A DNA stretch of 64,000 bases from Armillaria gallica (Eukaryota > Basidiomycota > Agaricomycetes > Agaricales > Physalacriaceae), in NCBI GenBank assembly GCA_037576215.1, contig JBANDB010000004.1, forward strand, positions 5,456,001 to 5,520,000. Reading direction: 5' to 3'. The position numbers were made by a program, and so were the translations under genes. Positions 36,880-47,078 of this stretch are shown piece after piece. The notes beneath the pieces were generated by a model that made no database searches, was not told where the DNA came from, and saw nothing but the letters and a program-made list of their open reading frames with translations. How positions within the stretch are numbered: the first letter of the stretch is position 1; each line of letters opens with the position of its first letter.

Positions 36880-37663
36880 ATGACCATCTACTACTCTCTC
36901 ACTTTTTTCCTGCTCGCCGCAGAAATGGGCACGTTCTGCCTCATTGTGCTGCCTCTGCCACACACAGTCAAGAAGCGTGTATTCAGCTTTCTATCAACAT
37001 CGCCATTCGTCGCCAAAATCGCCTACGCCCTGAAGATATCTTTCATTTTCGTTGGAATTCTATTCTTCGATGCTCTTCAGAGAATGTTCCGTGTCACCGC
37101 AGAAGCCGAGCTTGCAAAGTCGGGCCAGCAGGGTATTTCGGACGTGCGCACGGAGACCAACCTTGCTGCGCGTAAATTCTAGTACGTTTCTCGACTTGAC
37201 CTGGAACGTGGTCTGACGTGTTTCTTTGACAGTTCTCAAAGAAACGTGTATCTCACCGGATTCACCCTGTTCTTGTCCCTCGTTCTTACGCGCACCTTTT
37301 CCATCATTCTCGACCTCATTCAAGTTGAGGACGAGCTGTTGAAACACAAAGGCAACGTGAGCTGTTGTTTTCTCCCCTTTGTGAAAGTGTGTCTGAGATC
37401 CTTAGCAGGGCGACCTTGATTCATCGAAGAAGGAAGTGGAGAAGCTCCGAAAGAAAGCAGAAGAATCGGTATGCTACTGACTGTTCTGTTGCCACCACCA
37501 TACTCATATTTTTTAGGACGCCTTGAAGCGTGATTTAGAGAAAGCAAAACAAGACCTAGAGGCCCTCAAATCTCAGGCTCTCTCTCAGGCAGCTGAGTAC
37601 GACCGCTTGTCCGATGACTACAACAAAGCGTCCGGCTCGTCTCCTAGGGGCAAGTCAGATTGA
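36880..37663 (+). CDS. BAP31/Yet-type ER membrane protein
   Basis: ER-resident protein of the BAP31 family, involved in export and quality control of membrane proteins. Exons 36880-37181, 37233-37356, 37409-37468 and 37517-37663 give 210 aa. Three N-terminal membrane helices are seen: TIYYSLTFFLLAAEMGTFCLIVL, ISFIFVGILFFDALQRMF and YLTGFTLFLSLVLTRTFSII. The helices are followed by a charged coiled-coil tail (KKEVEKLRKKAEESDALKR, LEKAKQDLEALKSQ). The conserved FDALQRMFRV and SQRNVYLTGFTLFLSLVL segments are family hallmarks. It ends GKSD, with no KKxx retrieval signal. The start is the ATG immediately before the first helix. Confidence 0.93.
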
Positions 37664-38245
37664 GTGGCTCTCCTAGAAGTTCCAGTATACATAGCCCTTG
37701 CAATCCTTTTCTTATTGTCGTAGAACGGGAAATATAAGATGACATTGTACCATGACGAATGGCTGGTGATCTGGAGAGAGCGGAAGATTGGATACATACG
37801 CACCTACACTGATAAATAGACAACAACAGACCTGATATTGTGCACCATGTCCGCCTCTTACATACAGTACAAGCCCGTCTTCCGGTCATGAAGACAGACG
37901 TTGCCGCCAGCTCGCGCAATATCTTCCTTGACGACTTACTGCAGGGCTATTCAATGCTAACTACGACTTCAAACCTTCGTGCAGTGGGACGAATTAATGT
38001 TACTGCACAACATATCAGAGACCACGATAATGATTAACGTTGGGTGAGTGTATCGCGAGATTACTAGAGAGGGTAGCTCACAAATCGCTATGCACAATGA
38101 CAGAATTACGAGATGATGAACAAGACTAACGCCAGCCTCAAGTCACGGCAGTTTCGGGACGATTTCCCGAGGCTGTTTTCAACAGCATGTGGTATTGCAA
38201 TTGGGCGTCTATCGTCTTTGCCTTGTACCACTACCTTCCACGACC
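37664..38245. other. Boundary between conserved core and right arm
   Basis: No gene recognised. From about 38130 onward (GCCTCAAGTCACGGCAGTTT..., CGAGGCTGTTTTCAACAGCA) the sequence is the inverted counterpart of the region just upstream of g3 (24786-24900). The inner boundary of the inverted duplication therefore falls near 38100-38140. Confidence 0.6.
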
Positions 38246-41184
38246 ATGCCCTCCTCCCAGCCAGTATCTGACGATGGAGAGGAGATAACCGATCTGACAG
38301 TGAGCAGCCGGAAGTCGAGAATTCAATCTACTCGTCGCGAAGAAGAAGAACTTTGAAAGTCCACAAGAGGACTGATGGGCATGAGAATCCGCGAATATTT
38401 GGTCAAAGGTGTGTGCGATCAACCTTGGCTTCGGCTTAGTGAAGCTCATGAAAAGTAAAGGGAATGATCCATTCGACTACGAACAGAAATTCCTCGAAGA
38501 TAAGCAGTACGAAGAGCTGGGACCAACTGCCAGGGTATGGAGAACATACCTTGAAGAGTGCGCTGCATTTGATATAGAGATGGTAGAAGGATGGAGAGAA
38601 GGATTGGATGTTTTGCTGGTTTTCGTGAGTACAAATATTAATAGATCCAAATTTCTTTTACTAATAAATAAACAGGCTGGTCTATTCTCTGCTGTAGTCA
38701 CCACGTTTGTCGCACAGACGTCGCAGAGCCTTCAAGTCGACTATGGTCAGGTCACGGCGTCACTCCTTTTCGAACTCATCGATGTCCAGCGCGCAGCGGC
38801 TAATGGTTCCCTTGTGAATGATGTACCCCGTTCAGGCCTTACCTCGTTCTCTGATTTTCATCCTACAACATCCGATTCGTTGGTCAATGGACTGGTTCAC
38901 CAGTCTTTCATTCAGTCTGACTACCGCACTCTTCGCTGTACTGACGAAACAATGGATCCACCAGTACATGTCAGTTCCATCTGGCACGCCTCGAGATAGG
39001 TGTCGTGTCCGTCAATTTCGGTACATGGGACTGCAGCGGTGGGGCGTAGGATTCATTATCGGACTACTGCCCGTCCTCATGAGCGCATCGCTTTGCGTCT
39101 TTCTAGTGGGTCTGGTTGTTTTTCTAGTTCCGCTTCAAGTGTCGATTGCATTTGTCGTCGGAGGCATCACATCCGCGTCCTTCGCTGCGTACTTCATCAC
39201 CAATTTACTACCCATCATATACTCGTCGTGCCCATACAAGACGCCGCTGTCCCAGTACACCTTCTCTCTCTATACCTACATTGCCCATAACGACTTCCTC
39301 ACTTCACTCATCTCTCCGATTTCCAGAGACCGGTCCGAATTCTCGCCAGTCCCGGACAAACCTCCCATTCGTGCACTTAGAGAGGCCGAGCGTGCAGCAG
39401 TGGAACACAGTGCAGACGAGATGGAAGCGGGCGCGCTGTCTTGGTTATTTTGCATATCCTCCAACCCCAGTGTACGGAGCATTGCTGTGGAAGCAATCAG
39501 TGCTTTACCGTTGAACTCCTTGGCGTCTGTGAAGCACCACACGAAAGAAATTTCGGAGATGTGCGATACCTCCACCTTCGATATGTCGCCTCCTGGGGAA
39601 AGAAAATTTGATCGGCTCATTCGCACATCTTTGCGTCTTGACAATTTCTCCCTACAGCGGCTCAGACTAAAAGTGAAATGGGTCCGGGAACGAATGTCCC
39701 CCGACGTTTATGCAGAGTTTTTGTCGATCCAGCCCTACGGATTTCAACACCAAGAGATTGGAAACTTGGTAAAAGCCCAGTTCACAAACTGCACAAACAG
39801 CAATCTTTGTCTGCAGCCCATTGTATGGGGCAATCTGCTCCGGAGGGTACTACCCTGGTCTGCAGAGGATGACCTCGTTCAATGGTTATTCCATGCAATT
39901 CCGTTGACTTATTGGCGCACCGGCTACACCCCTCCTCCTCTATTCTTAATGTCAAACGGATTGTGGATTTGTTCGATTCCTGAAAAAGATCATCAGGCAG
40001 TATCCCTTTGGACAGCCGTCAACAAGTATCTGTACCCATACGTCACTGACATCATCCTTCAAAGCCACGCACATGCTACGGACAGTGTTTATCATTATGG
40101 TCCCGTCGACGAATTTCCCGAGCCCAAGGATCCCCGACTACGTTCCCTGTTGGAGGTAGCTAGCTCGCCTTCTATCCAAAAGGCCTACGGCGGCATTCCT
40201 TCTATCGATAGTCTTTTTGGAAGTGTTATTCGCAACATCGGGCATTACGTGGCGGTCGATTCGTTTCAGCTGTGTGGCGATATTCCTTCTTTCAACCTAG
40301 ACGGCGATCGTTACGCAGTGTTAAAGCTCCTATATGCCCTGATTTTATCCAGCGAATTTGGTGGTGATGCTTCTGTTCGAATCCAAGATCTGCGCCTCAC
40401 CTTGGTAACATTCCTTCGGGTGCTCCATTCGACTTCTCCTCGTCCTCGTTTCCTTCCTGAGGACTGGTGTACACCAACCATGACTGCTAACTTTGTCCGA
40501 ATTGCCTTCCAGGATGACGCATGGGCATCGCAATATGAACTGGGTCACGGATCCATCTCTCAACCTTCAGCAGCAGCTGAACTGGTTCATTATTTTCTCC
40601 GGTTCCCCCCTGTGATGAACGAGGCTTTTTCTCATTTTGACTCCAGGCGTCTTCTCGGTCCAATAGCCAGTTTACGCGGTTCTTATTTCGCCTGGAACGG
40701 CGCGTTATCATTGATCTTGAATACGTTTATCACCGGGCTGGAATCCGATGTACTGGACCCCGAGACGTTTCAGCAGTCTATGGAGTACATGTTCGAGCCC
40801 GGAAACCTATTCACAGTTTGCGCAGTTCCCCTCGTGCAGAACAAAGCTCATTCTCTTCGTCGCCTCGGGCTCCTTCGTCGAGATGATCCCGCATGGCCAG
40901 AGTACCTGAAGAAACTTGACACTTTTCCTACTCACTTCAAAGTGGACGATTTCCCTGTGAACAGTCCTCGTGCCATTTCGGAGTTTAGAGCATTTGTGGA
41001 AGGAGGATGCGTCGGGGTCTACGGAATTGATATGGATGATTTACAGACAAAGCGACGAGATCACGATGGGAGGTGCCGTCCGGAAGATCTGTCGTCGAGA
41101 ATCAAGTTTTGGTTGAATCAGCTTTGGCCGCGTCGTGGTACCAACGAGGGAGATGCGAGGTGCAGCGGTGACTGTCAAGTGTGA
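38246..41184 (+). pseudogene. DUF6535 A-type gene, frameshifted (locus g4)
   Basis: Mirror partner of g3. Exons by homology: 38246-38408, 38461-38624 and 38676-41184. Exon 1 starts MPSSQPVSDDGEE but lacks about 10 codons found in relatives and has a 7-nt insertion (ACTTTGA) in the Arg-rich motif, so its frame is lost. In exon 3 a 2-nt deletion at 38894/38895 turns NGLWFTSLSF into NGLVHQSF. The rest continues in another frame without further stops to 41184, covering FTSLSFSLTTALFAVL, GFIIGLLPVLMSASLCVFLV, CPYKTPLSQY, ALSWLFCISSNPSVRSIA, DDPAWPE and the tail SGDCQV. The long intact 3' frame suggests recent inactivation. Confidence 0.8.
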
Positions 41185-41343
41185 AATCTCTCTCGGATAT
41201 TTTGGTAGTGTTAGATATAGAGGGTGTCGGGAGAAGGATAGTTGACAGCGGTTTACTAGTACTAAAGTTTTCGTGGGAATTTCCGAAATTTGGAATTGAC
41301 CTCTGGCCTCCGGCGGCACGACCATGACGACGGAAGCAGCTTG

Positions 41344-43113
41344 ATGTCGTCTCAGCACGTCAATCCTCCCACTCAGAAGCCTCAAGTAGAGAATCTGACA
41401 CGTTATTCTCCTCGAATGTGGTCAAGGCGTGACCTGTTCGGCTTCAATAGCCGCGATTTTATTAGTGGGAGTCAGAGTTAGCGATTATGGACGATTATGA
41501 AGTCGATTATGGCAGCGATTATGAGTCCGATTACAAGACATAATCACCCTCATAATCGCCTTAACTCTGACCGTCTGCTCTGCTCTGTCGGATTATGTCA
41601 AATTATGTAAGAGTCAATTGAGGCGAGGATCATAATCGCCGTTCATAATCGTCGCCATAATCGTATAAGCGCCTCTGGAGTCGCTTATACGATTATGGTC
41701 GATTACGATTATTCCCACGATTATGGTCCTCATAATCGTTCCCATAATCGTTTTCATAATCGTCCCGTAATCGTCTACTCTGACTCCCACTATTGTGAAA
41801 GGTAACACTTTCCTCCCTTGAAATAATTCAAAACCTTACAGGAATCAAGGAAACGGCCCTTTTGACTACAAACAGAAGTTTCCAGAGGACATACAATGTG
41901 AAGAACTGGAACTCCCAGCAGCCCGGGTATGGAGAACATACCTGGACGAATGTACCCTGTTTGACCATGAAATGGTGGAAGGACGGAAGGATGGTCTAGA
42001 CGGGTTGCTCGTTTTTTTCAGTGCAGGCACAGTGTAGGTATACTGCTTCCTCATTGACTCCTACCAGGCTGGTCTTTTCTCGGCCGTGGTTACGACCTTC
42101 GTTGTCCAAACGTCGCAGAGCCTGCAGCTCGATTATACCCAGGTCACGGCGTTGCTTCTATATGAACCGACTAATATCCAGCGGGCAGCCGCAAACAGTG
42201 CACTTGTAGACACTATTCCTCGCTCAGGTCTCACGCCTTTCTCGGATTTACGACCAGCCACAACCGATTTATGGGTCAACGGGCTCTGGTTTACAAGTCT
42301 CTCTCTCAGTCTCGCTACCGCACTGATCGCGGTGCTAATGAAACAATGGATCCATCTGTACGTGGCAGTCCCATCTGGAACTCCTCGCGACCGTTGTCGT
42401 GTACGTCAATTCCGGTACATGGGTCTCCAGAAGTGGCGCATGCCTTTCATCATTGGATTCCTCCTGGTCCTAATGAGAGTCTCTCTTGGGGTATTCCTCG
42501 CTGGTCTCGTAATCTTTTACGGTTCCGCTACGTCTGGCAGTTGTGTCCGTAGTAGGAGACATTGCGTTCGCTGTCTTCGCAGGATGCACAATCACCAACG
42601 CTCTTCCCATTCTCTATCCATAAAGTTCTTACAAAACTTTGTTGTCCCAATATGCTTTTGTTCTCTACATGCATATCGTTCATAGCCTAATGGTCTGCTC
42701 AACTGGCTTATCTTACTCATCCTCAATCCTCAAATCTCAGGGGAACCTCGCGGCGTTCGCATTCTCTAAGATGCAGAACAAGATGCCGTCAGACGTAGCG
42801 CTGAGAGCACGGACGTCTACGCCCTATTATGGCTTTTCTCGATGTCGTCCAATCCCAACGTCCAAAGCATTGTCGCCCAGTCCATCGGTGCTCTACCACT
42901 AAAGTCTGTAGACCTATTGAGTCAGCACATGAAGGGTGTTTCTTTGACCTGCGTTGAGGTTAACAACAATTGTGTTGGTACTCAAACTGTCCTCAAACTG
43001 ACTCGACAGGCCGTTTGATTCGCGCCCATCTTCGTGTCCGAAGTCGCGACGATAAGACATGGTTCCACATATCAACGGTACTTGATATGGATTATATTTA
43101 ACCAGACCTGTTC
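41344..43113 (+). pseudogene. DUF6535 B-type gene, truncated and MITE-interrupted (locus g5)
   Basis: Related to g1: it starts MSSQHVNPPTQKPQVENLTRYSPR, and the bases before its ATG match those before g1. Lesions are a 326-bp MITE at the end of exon 1 (41465-41790), loss of the second donor (...TTCAGTGCAGG at about 42018 where g1 has GTGAGT), and a frameshift in the third helix region near 42516 (VIFYGSATSG). Another frameshift and stops lie near 43000-43100. Readable parts include TTFVVQTSQSLQLDYTQV, GLWFTSLSLSLATALIAVL and MGLQKWRMPFIIGF. Similarity to g1 ends around 43112, where the sequence passes directly into the F-box relic, so roughly the last 500 codons are missing. Confidence 0.82.
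41465..41790. mobile_element. 326-bp MITE built of CGATTATG/CATAATCG units
   Basis: Terminal inverted repeats GTGGGAGTCAGAGT (14 bp) lie at 41465 and, inverted, end at 41790. TA is present on each side (41463-41464, 41791-41792), as expected for a Tc1/mariner-type target duplication. The interior holds about 6 perfect CGATTATG and 7 perfect CATAATCG octamers plus near variants. It also has a 17-bp perfect inverted repeat (CCATAATCGTATAAGCG and its complement) around a 10-nt centre near 41660-41705. It interrupts the exon-1 end of DUF6535 locus g5; the same site in g1 is uninterrupted. It is noncoding, with no transposase. Confidence 0.82.
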
Positions 43114-43114
43114 T

Positions 43115-43650
43115 TCAAAATCATCGCGGCACAGCAATCGAGGACGCCATCATAGTCTCCTTCCTTTCGGCCATTCATCGAACTCGATAAGGCGTTCTCG
43201 AAATATCTCGTTCCACTCTTACAGAACTTAGGGCGAACTTGGGGATACCTCGTGCCATTTATTTGCTTTGTGACAGCCCGTACTAATTGTCAGCATAGAG
43301 ATGCGATGGAATATAAGGTACTCCTACATGGCTCCCCGCACCTGGTGAGACTCGATTTGAGCGGTGTCATACTGCCACCTCCGTACAGAATGCCAAGATC
43401 AGAGCCAAGAACAATTTGACAACGGTCCCTCGTGAGCAGGAAGATGCGCTTAAGAAGTGATCCTTAAATAGAAGCCGATGGATGCAAATGCGTTCGAGGG
43501 CCTGGTGATAAATAAGAAAAAAGTTGTGTCTTTGAGCTTTTGGAGGGAACCCAGGCTTTTACTTGCAACGTTGGTGTTCCACATTTCGTTCGCACTGAAC
43601 TAGATTTCGGACAGTCTTTGTTGATCGGATCATTGTGCTAATAGTTACGT
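43115..43650 (+). pseudogene. F-box/LRR gene relic (right arm)
   Basis: Inverted counterpart of parts of 18545-20000. It has KIIAAQQS and then FIELDKAFSKYLVPLLQNL (43115-43225), an intron-like stretch and MEYKV (about 43310). After a large internal deletion come LNGV-equivalent and YRMPRSEP (about 43380) and the C-terminal FEGLVINK-like and FTCNVGVPHFVRTEL-like stretches to about 43630. There are many frame breaks. Its 5' end is fused directly to truncated locus g5. Confidence 0.7.
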
Positions 43651-43777
43651 GTGTCATACTGCATTATAAAAATAATAATGCCGGACAAAAATGTGGGAGG
43701 ATTCTTCTGTAAAAGAGAGGCGTCGTGAGATTGGATTGACTTACATGTATTTGCAAGTAAACATTCGGGGGTTGAAG

Positions 43778-43820
43778 CGGCTGAACGGCTGAGGCCTGAG
43801 TAGCCTCAGCCGTTCAGCCG
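43778..43820. repeat. Perfect 18-bp inverted repeat (hairpin)
   Basis: Arms CGGCTGAACGGCTGAGGC (43778-43795) and GCCTCAGCCGTTCAGCCG (43803-43820) are separated by 7 bases. The equivalent place in the left arm (about 18400-18450) has the same sequence with imperfect arms. It lies between the F-box relic and the tyrosinase, where convergent or tail-to-tail transcripts could use it. Function unknown. Confidence 0.65.
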
Positions 43821-44485
43821 GATTCAGTTCTGATAGAGCTGGTGAATTGGCCATCTCCGCGGATACCGCTCAGGGCTGCAAGGAAGAGATATTACCCCGG
43901 TCCGAGATGTCTGCAGATAAGATATGAAGATAAGATTCTTGTTGTCAACTTGTCTTCCACGTTCGCGTTCAATGTTCAACCCCAGTGAGAAATCCAGCTA
44001 GGGACGTCAAAATGTTCAACCCGTACGTGTGTTCCAGCAAGTCAACAGCACTCTATCCTGTACACCTTAAAATCGATACTAACTAATTGGAACTGAGAGA
44101 CGGAGACGAATGACTCTCGTGAGGTCTTTTGCCGAGTTGAGTGTTCAGGCTCATCACCTGCCAATTTGCTTCTGCTCGAATCGCGATTCCCTACAGCTAT
44201 AACTCATCAAGTACCCAGTGCGGAATATCCAAAAGCCGATATGTTGTCAAAGGCACCGGTCCATATTCGGGGGATCCTGTGAAGGGTAGAGCTGATGATC
44301 GTAACTCTCTGATTTCTACTTTCAGGTTCAACACATGCGGAGGCTACGCTTTTGCGCCGTTTTTGCGTGCATTTTCCATTGAACCTCGCGGTTCGCTAGC
44401 TCTGGCAAAACTTCAAGTGCCTGATGATACCTTACTGCTGACACCTTCGCTACTCTGTCAGGATCGGACATCCACACGGTGTGGG

Positions 44486-44493
44486 ATATAAAA
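44486..44493 (+). promoter_or_regulatory. TATA-box-like element upstream of right tyrosinase
   Basis: GATATAAAAT occurs about 90-95 bases before the ATG at 44583, mirroring the element in front of the left copy. Confidence 0.5.
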
Positions 44494-44582
44494 TCCATCG
44501 TACTGAAATAAATTTTCTACAGGTCGAGTTCTGTTTGCCTTTCTTGACTGCTTCTTGCTTCGTATCATCTCTTTGAGCTACA

Positions 44583-46093
44583 ATGCGCGCTGTCTTGTCT
44601 AAACTATCCATGTTGATCCTGGCTGCTGTTCAGCTGCCTCGTGCATTGGCAGCACCCGGCGCCAGTCGACGATCCACCTGCACAGACCCAACTGTTCGTG
44701 TGGAATGGTAACTATTCATCTCACGGCACAGATGTATGGCATACCATTTCTAACTCTCCTTGTAGGAATACATTGACCGAAGGCGAGAAGGCAGCATACT
44801 TCGCGGCGGAACTCTGTCTCCTTCAGGCGCCTGCTCAAACCGACATTCCATATGCTATGTCGCGCTACGATGACTTGGTCAGTTTCCGTGCATGATATCA
44901 CTCTATAATCGTTTCATGTGTTTCTATTTGATAGGTCGGTACACATCAGCAGCAAAGCGACCTCGTAGACAACAATGATTTCTGGCATGTAACTGGACAG
45001 TCAGTAGTCTTTATTCATCGTCTGCATATCTACTTACCTGGATTATTTTTTCTCTCTTGCGCAGGTTCCTACATGTATGAATCATTTTTCTCCTAAAGTC
45101 GGGGATCTATGACCTAAACTCATATTCCAGGTCCACCGTTACTACGTCCATGCCCACGAAACAGCCCTCCGTAACGAGTGCGGATACACTGGTGCCGTGC
45201 GTCTTCCTACGTTTCACCCTAGTTGTCAAACGAATAACACCTTTTCGAATTTCAGATACCATACTGGAATGAAGCAATTGACGCTGGTGCATTTGCCGCC
45301 TCTCCTGTCTTACTAGACTTTGGAGGAAATGGCAGTGAGGAAAATGACTGGGCCGTCATTGACGGGCCTTTCGCTAACCTCACAAGGACCCTGAGTGCGA
45401 CGGCGGGTACTAGCCATCTGCTTGCACGCGAAGTGGATGAGACCACCTCAATCAGAGTCGGACCGACTTACGTTGATGCTTTGCTTGCCCTTGACACATT
45501 GGCGGAATTCAGGCACAGTTTGGGTGTTGTGGCAGCTACAGACATTGGAATCCATGTCGACGGGCATGCTGGTGTCGGTGGGGATGTGCGTGCTTTTCCG
45601 TGTACGATTGTTCCGTCTTATCTTCTTATCCTTTGTCAGATGGTTAACGTCGCAACTTCGCCTAACGATCCACTGTTCTGGATGCATCATGGATTTGTGG
45701 ATTATGTGCGTTTAGTCCGGTTTTTTTCTTGTTTTTTTTTTGTGGACTGATGTTCGAGTCGTGTATCTGCTGCAGCTTTGGTGGAAGTGGCAGGGCGACA
45801 ACGAAACTCGTATTAATGATTTGAACAACCTCGGGTATGAGTCTCAGAAAGAGCCTGCGACCGGTTATGTTGTACGTGCTACTGTGTGGTGTTGTCACAA
45901 GATGTACTAAACGACATACCAGGAGACCAACGGAGCTACCGTGTTATATATGTTCGACATTATTCCTAATGCAACGGTATGTGCTGGACTTTTTATAATA
46001 GCGCGACTTCTGTTGATTCTTCTGATTGCAATGTAGGTTGCCGACGTGTTGGACACGCAAGACGGTTTGTTGTGCTACACTTATGCTGTTTGA
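44583..46093 (+). CDS. Secreted tyrosinase-type copper protein (right-arm copy)
   Basis: Paralogue of 17724-16223, inverted. Exons include 44583-44707 (signal peptide MRAVLSKLSMLILAAVQ...), 44766-44877, 44935-44999, the 10-nt micro-exon 45065-45074, 45131-45196 and one from 45256. Later exons lead to the stop at 46091-46093. Phases agree throughout what I checked. CuA region: VGTHQQQSDLVDNNDFWHVTG, then QFLHVHRYYVHAHE built across the micro-exon. CuB region: HVDGHAGVGGD, and SPNDPLFWMHHGFVDY with the conserved His pair. The C-terminal part is LWWKWQGDNETRINDL, ETNGATVLYMFDIIPNATV and LLCYTYAV. It is expected to be an extracellular oxidase of phenols. It stayed open although neighbouring right-arm genes are broken. 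Confidence 0.88.
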
Positions 46094-47078
46094 ACGATAA
46101 ATCAAACTTGAAGATTTCCTTATAACCCCAGTCCTGCTTCTTATGTATGGGAATTTCGAATAAATGTTCGAATCGAACAATGATACAAATTTAATTTACG
46201 AGACCAACGGGGACGTCGGTGTGTTCCAAGTTCTAAACCTTCATGTGATCCACTGTGCTTTCCTTTCAACAAATGGGGCCAGTGAATATACCCGAGAAAG
46301 TAGTCCCCTCCATTGCCCAAATGCATCTCCAGGGCCAGAAACATACTGCAAACGATCGTCTCAGTTGATACGGAGTCAGACTTGAAACTTTTGCGTGTCG
46401 TGGAACAGTGTGGAATATAGATCTGCAACTTTTTCAACGCGTCGCTTTGATTTACCTGCTTTAGAGTTGAAGTTAACGCAGGCCTCAGCGAGATAGAAGC
46501 CCAACCTCAGACCCATACTCGCTGAAATTATTCGAGGGCCAGGGAGTCATGGTAGGAGCATCGACACCCGATCCTGCGATGCGATCGCGTGTAAGAACTG
46601 CGAGAGACCACTAGGAAAGCTCTGACTTCGGTGTTAAGTCGAATCACATAGATGACTCGGACTCAATTCGAGGAAATAGTAATGGGTGAAACGGAAAGAA
46701 ATGGTGACTACACAATAGTGTTCGACGACAGAATCAGTCGGGGTTTTGGACAAGCTGACTGCGCCACCGACGTGACGCGTCTGTTTGCATTTGTTGTCAC
46801 GCCGGTTGATCGTCCACAATGATCTCAACAACATCCAGCCCTATATAGACCGTATTATGATCCTTGAAGTCGACTGGCCGTTGTTTTAGAGGACTTCAGG
46901 TTGTCTACTGTGTTGCCAAGTCGCAGTGCACGCTTTAAGATGAGGCCTGGAATGATTTGGAACGTAATGTGCTGTGCTAGCCGCTACAGGTGTTGGTCGG
47001 AATTCCGGGACGATTTGTCCGAAGCTTCCTTCAAACGCCTATCATACTGTTTACTTCGTACCGCCGTCTTCCACAGCC
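46094..47078. other. Spacer of the right arm, inverted counterpart of 14.8-16.2 kb
   Basis: No gene recognised. The block around 46735-46860 (GCGCCACCGACGTGACGCGT, then the CCAGCCCTATATAGACCGTA segment) is the inverted match of about 15290-15420. The last roughly 90 bases before g6 match the upstream bases of g2 and g7. Confidence 0.6.
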
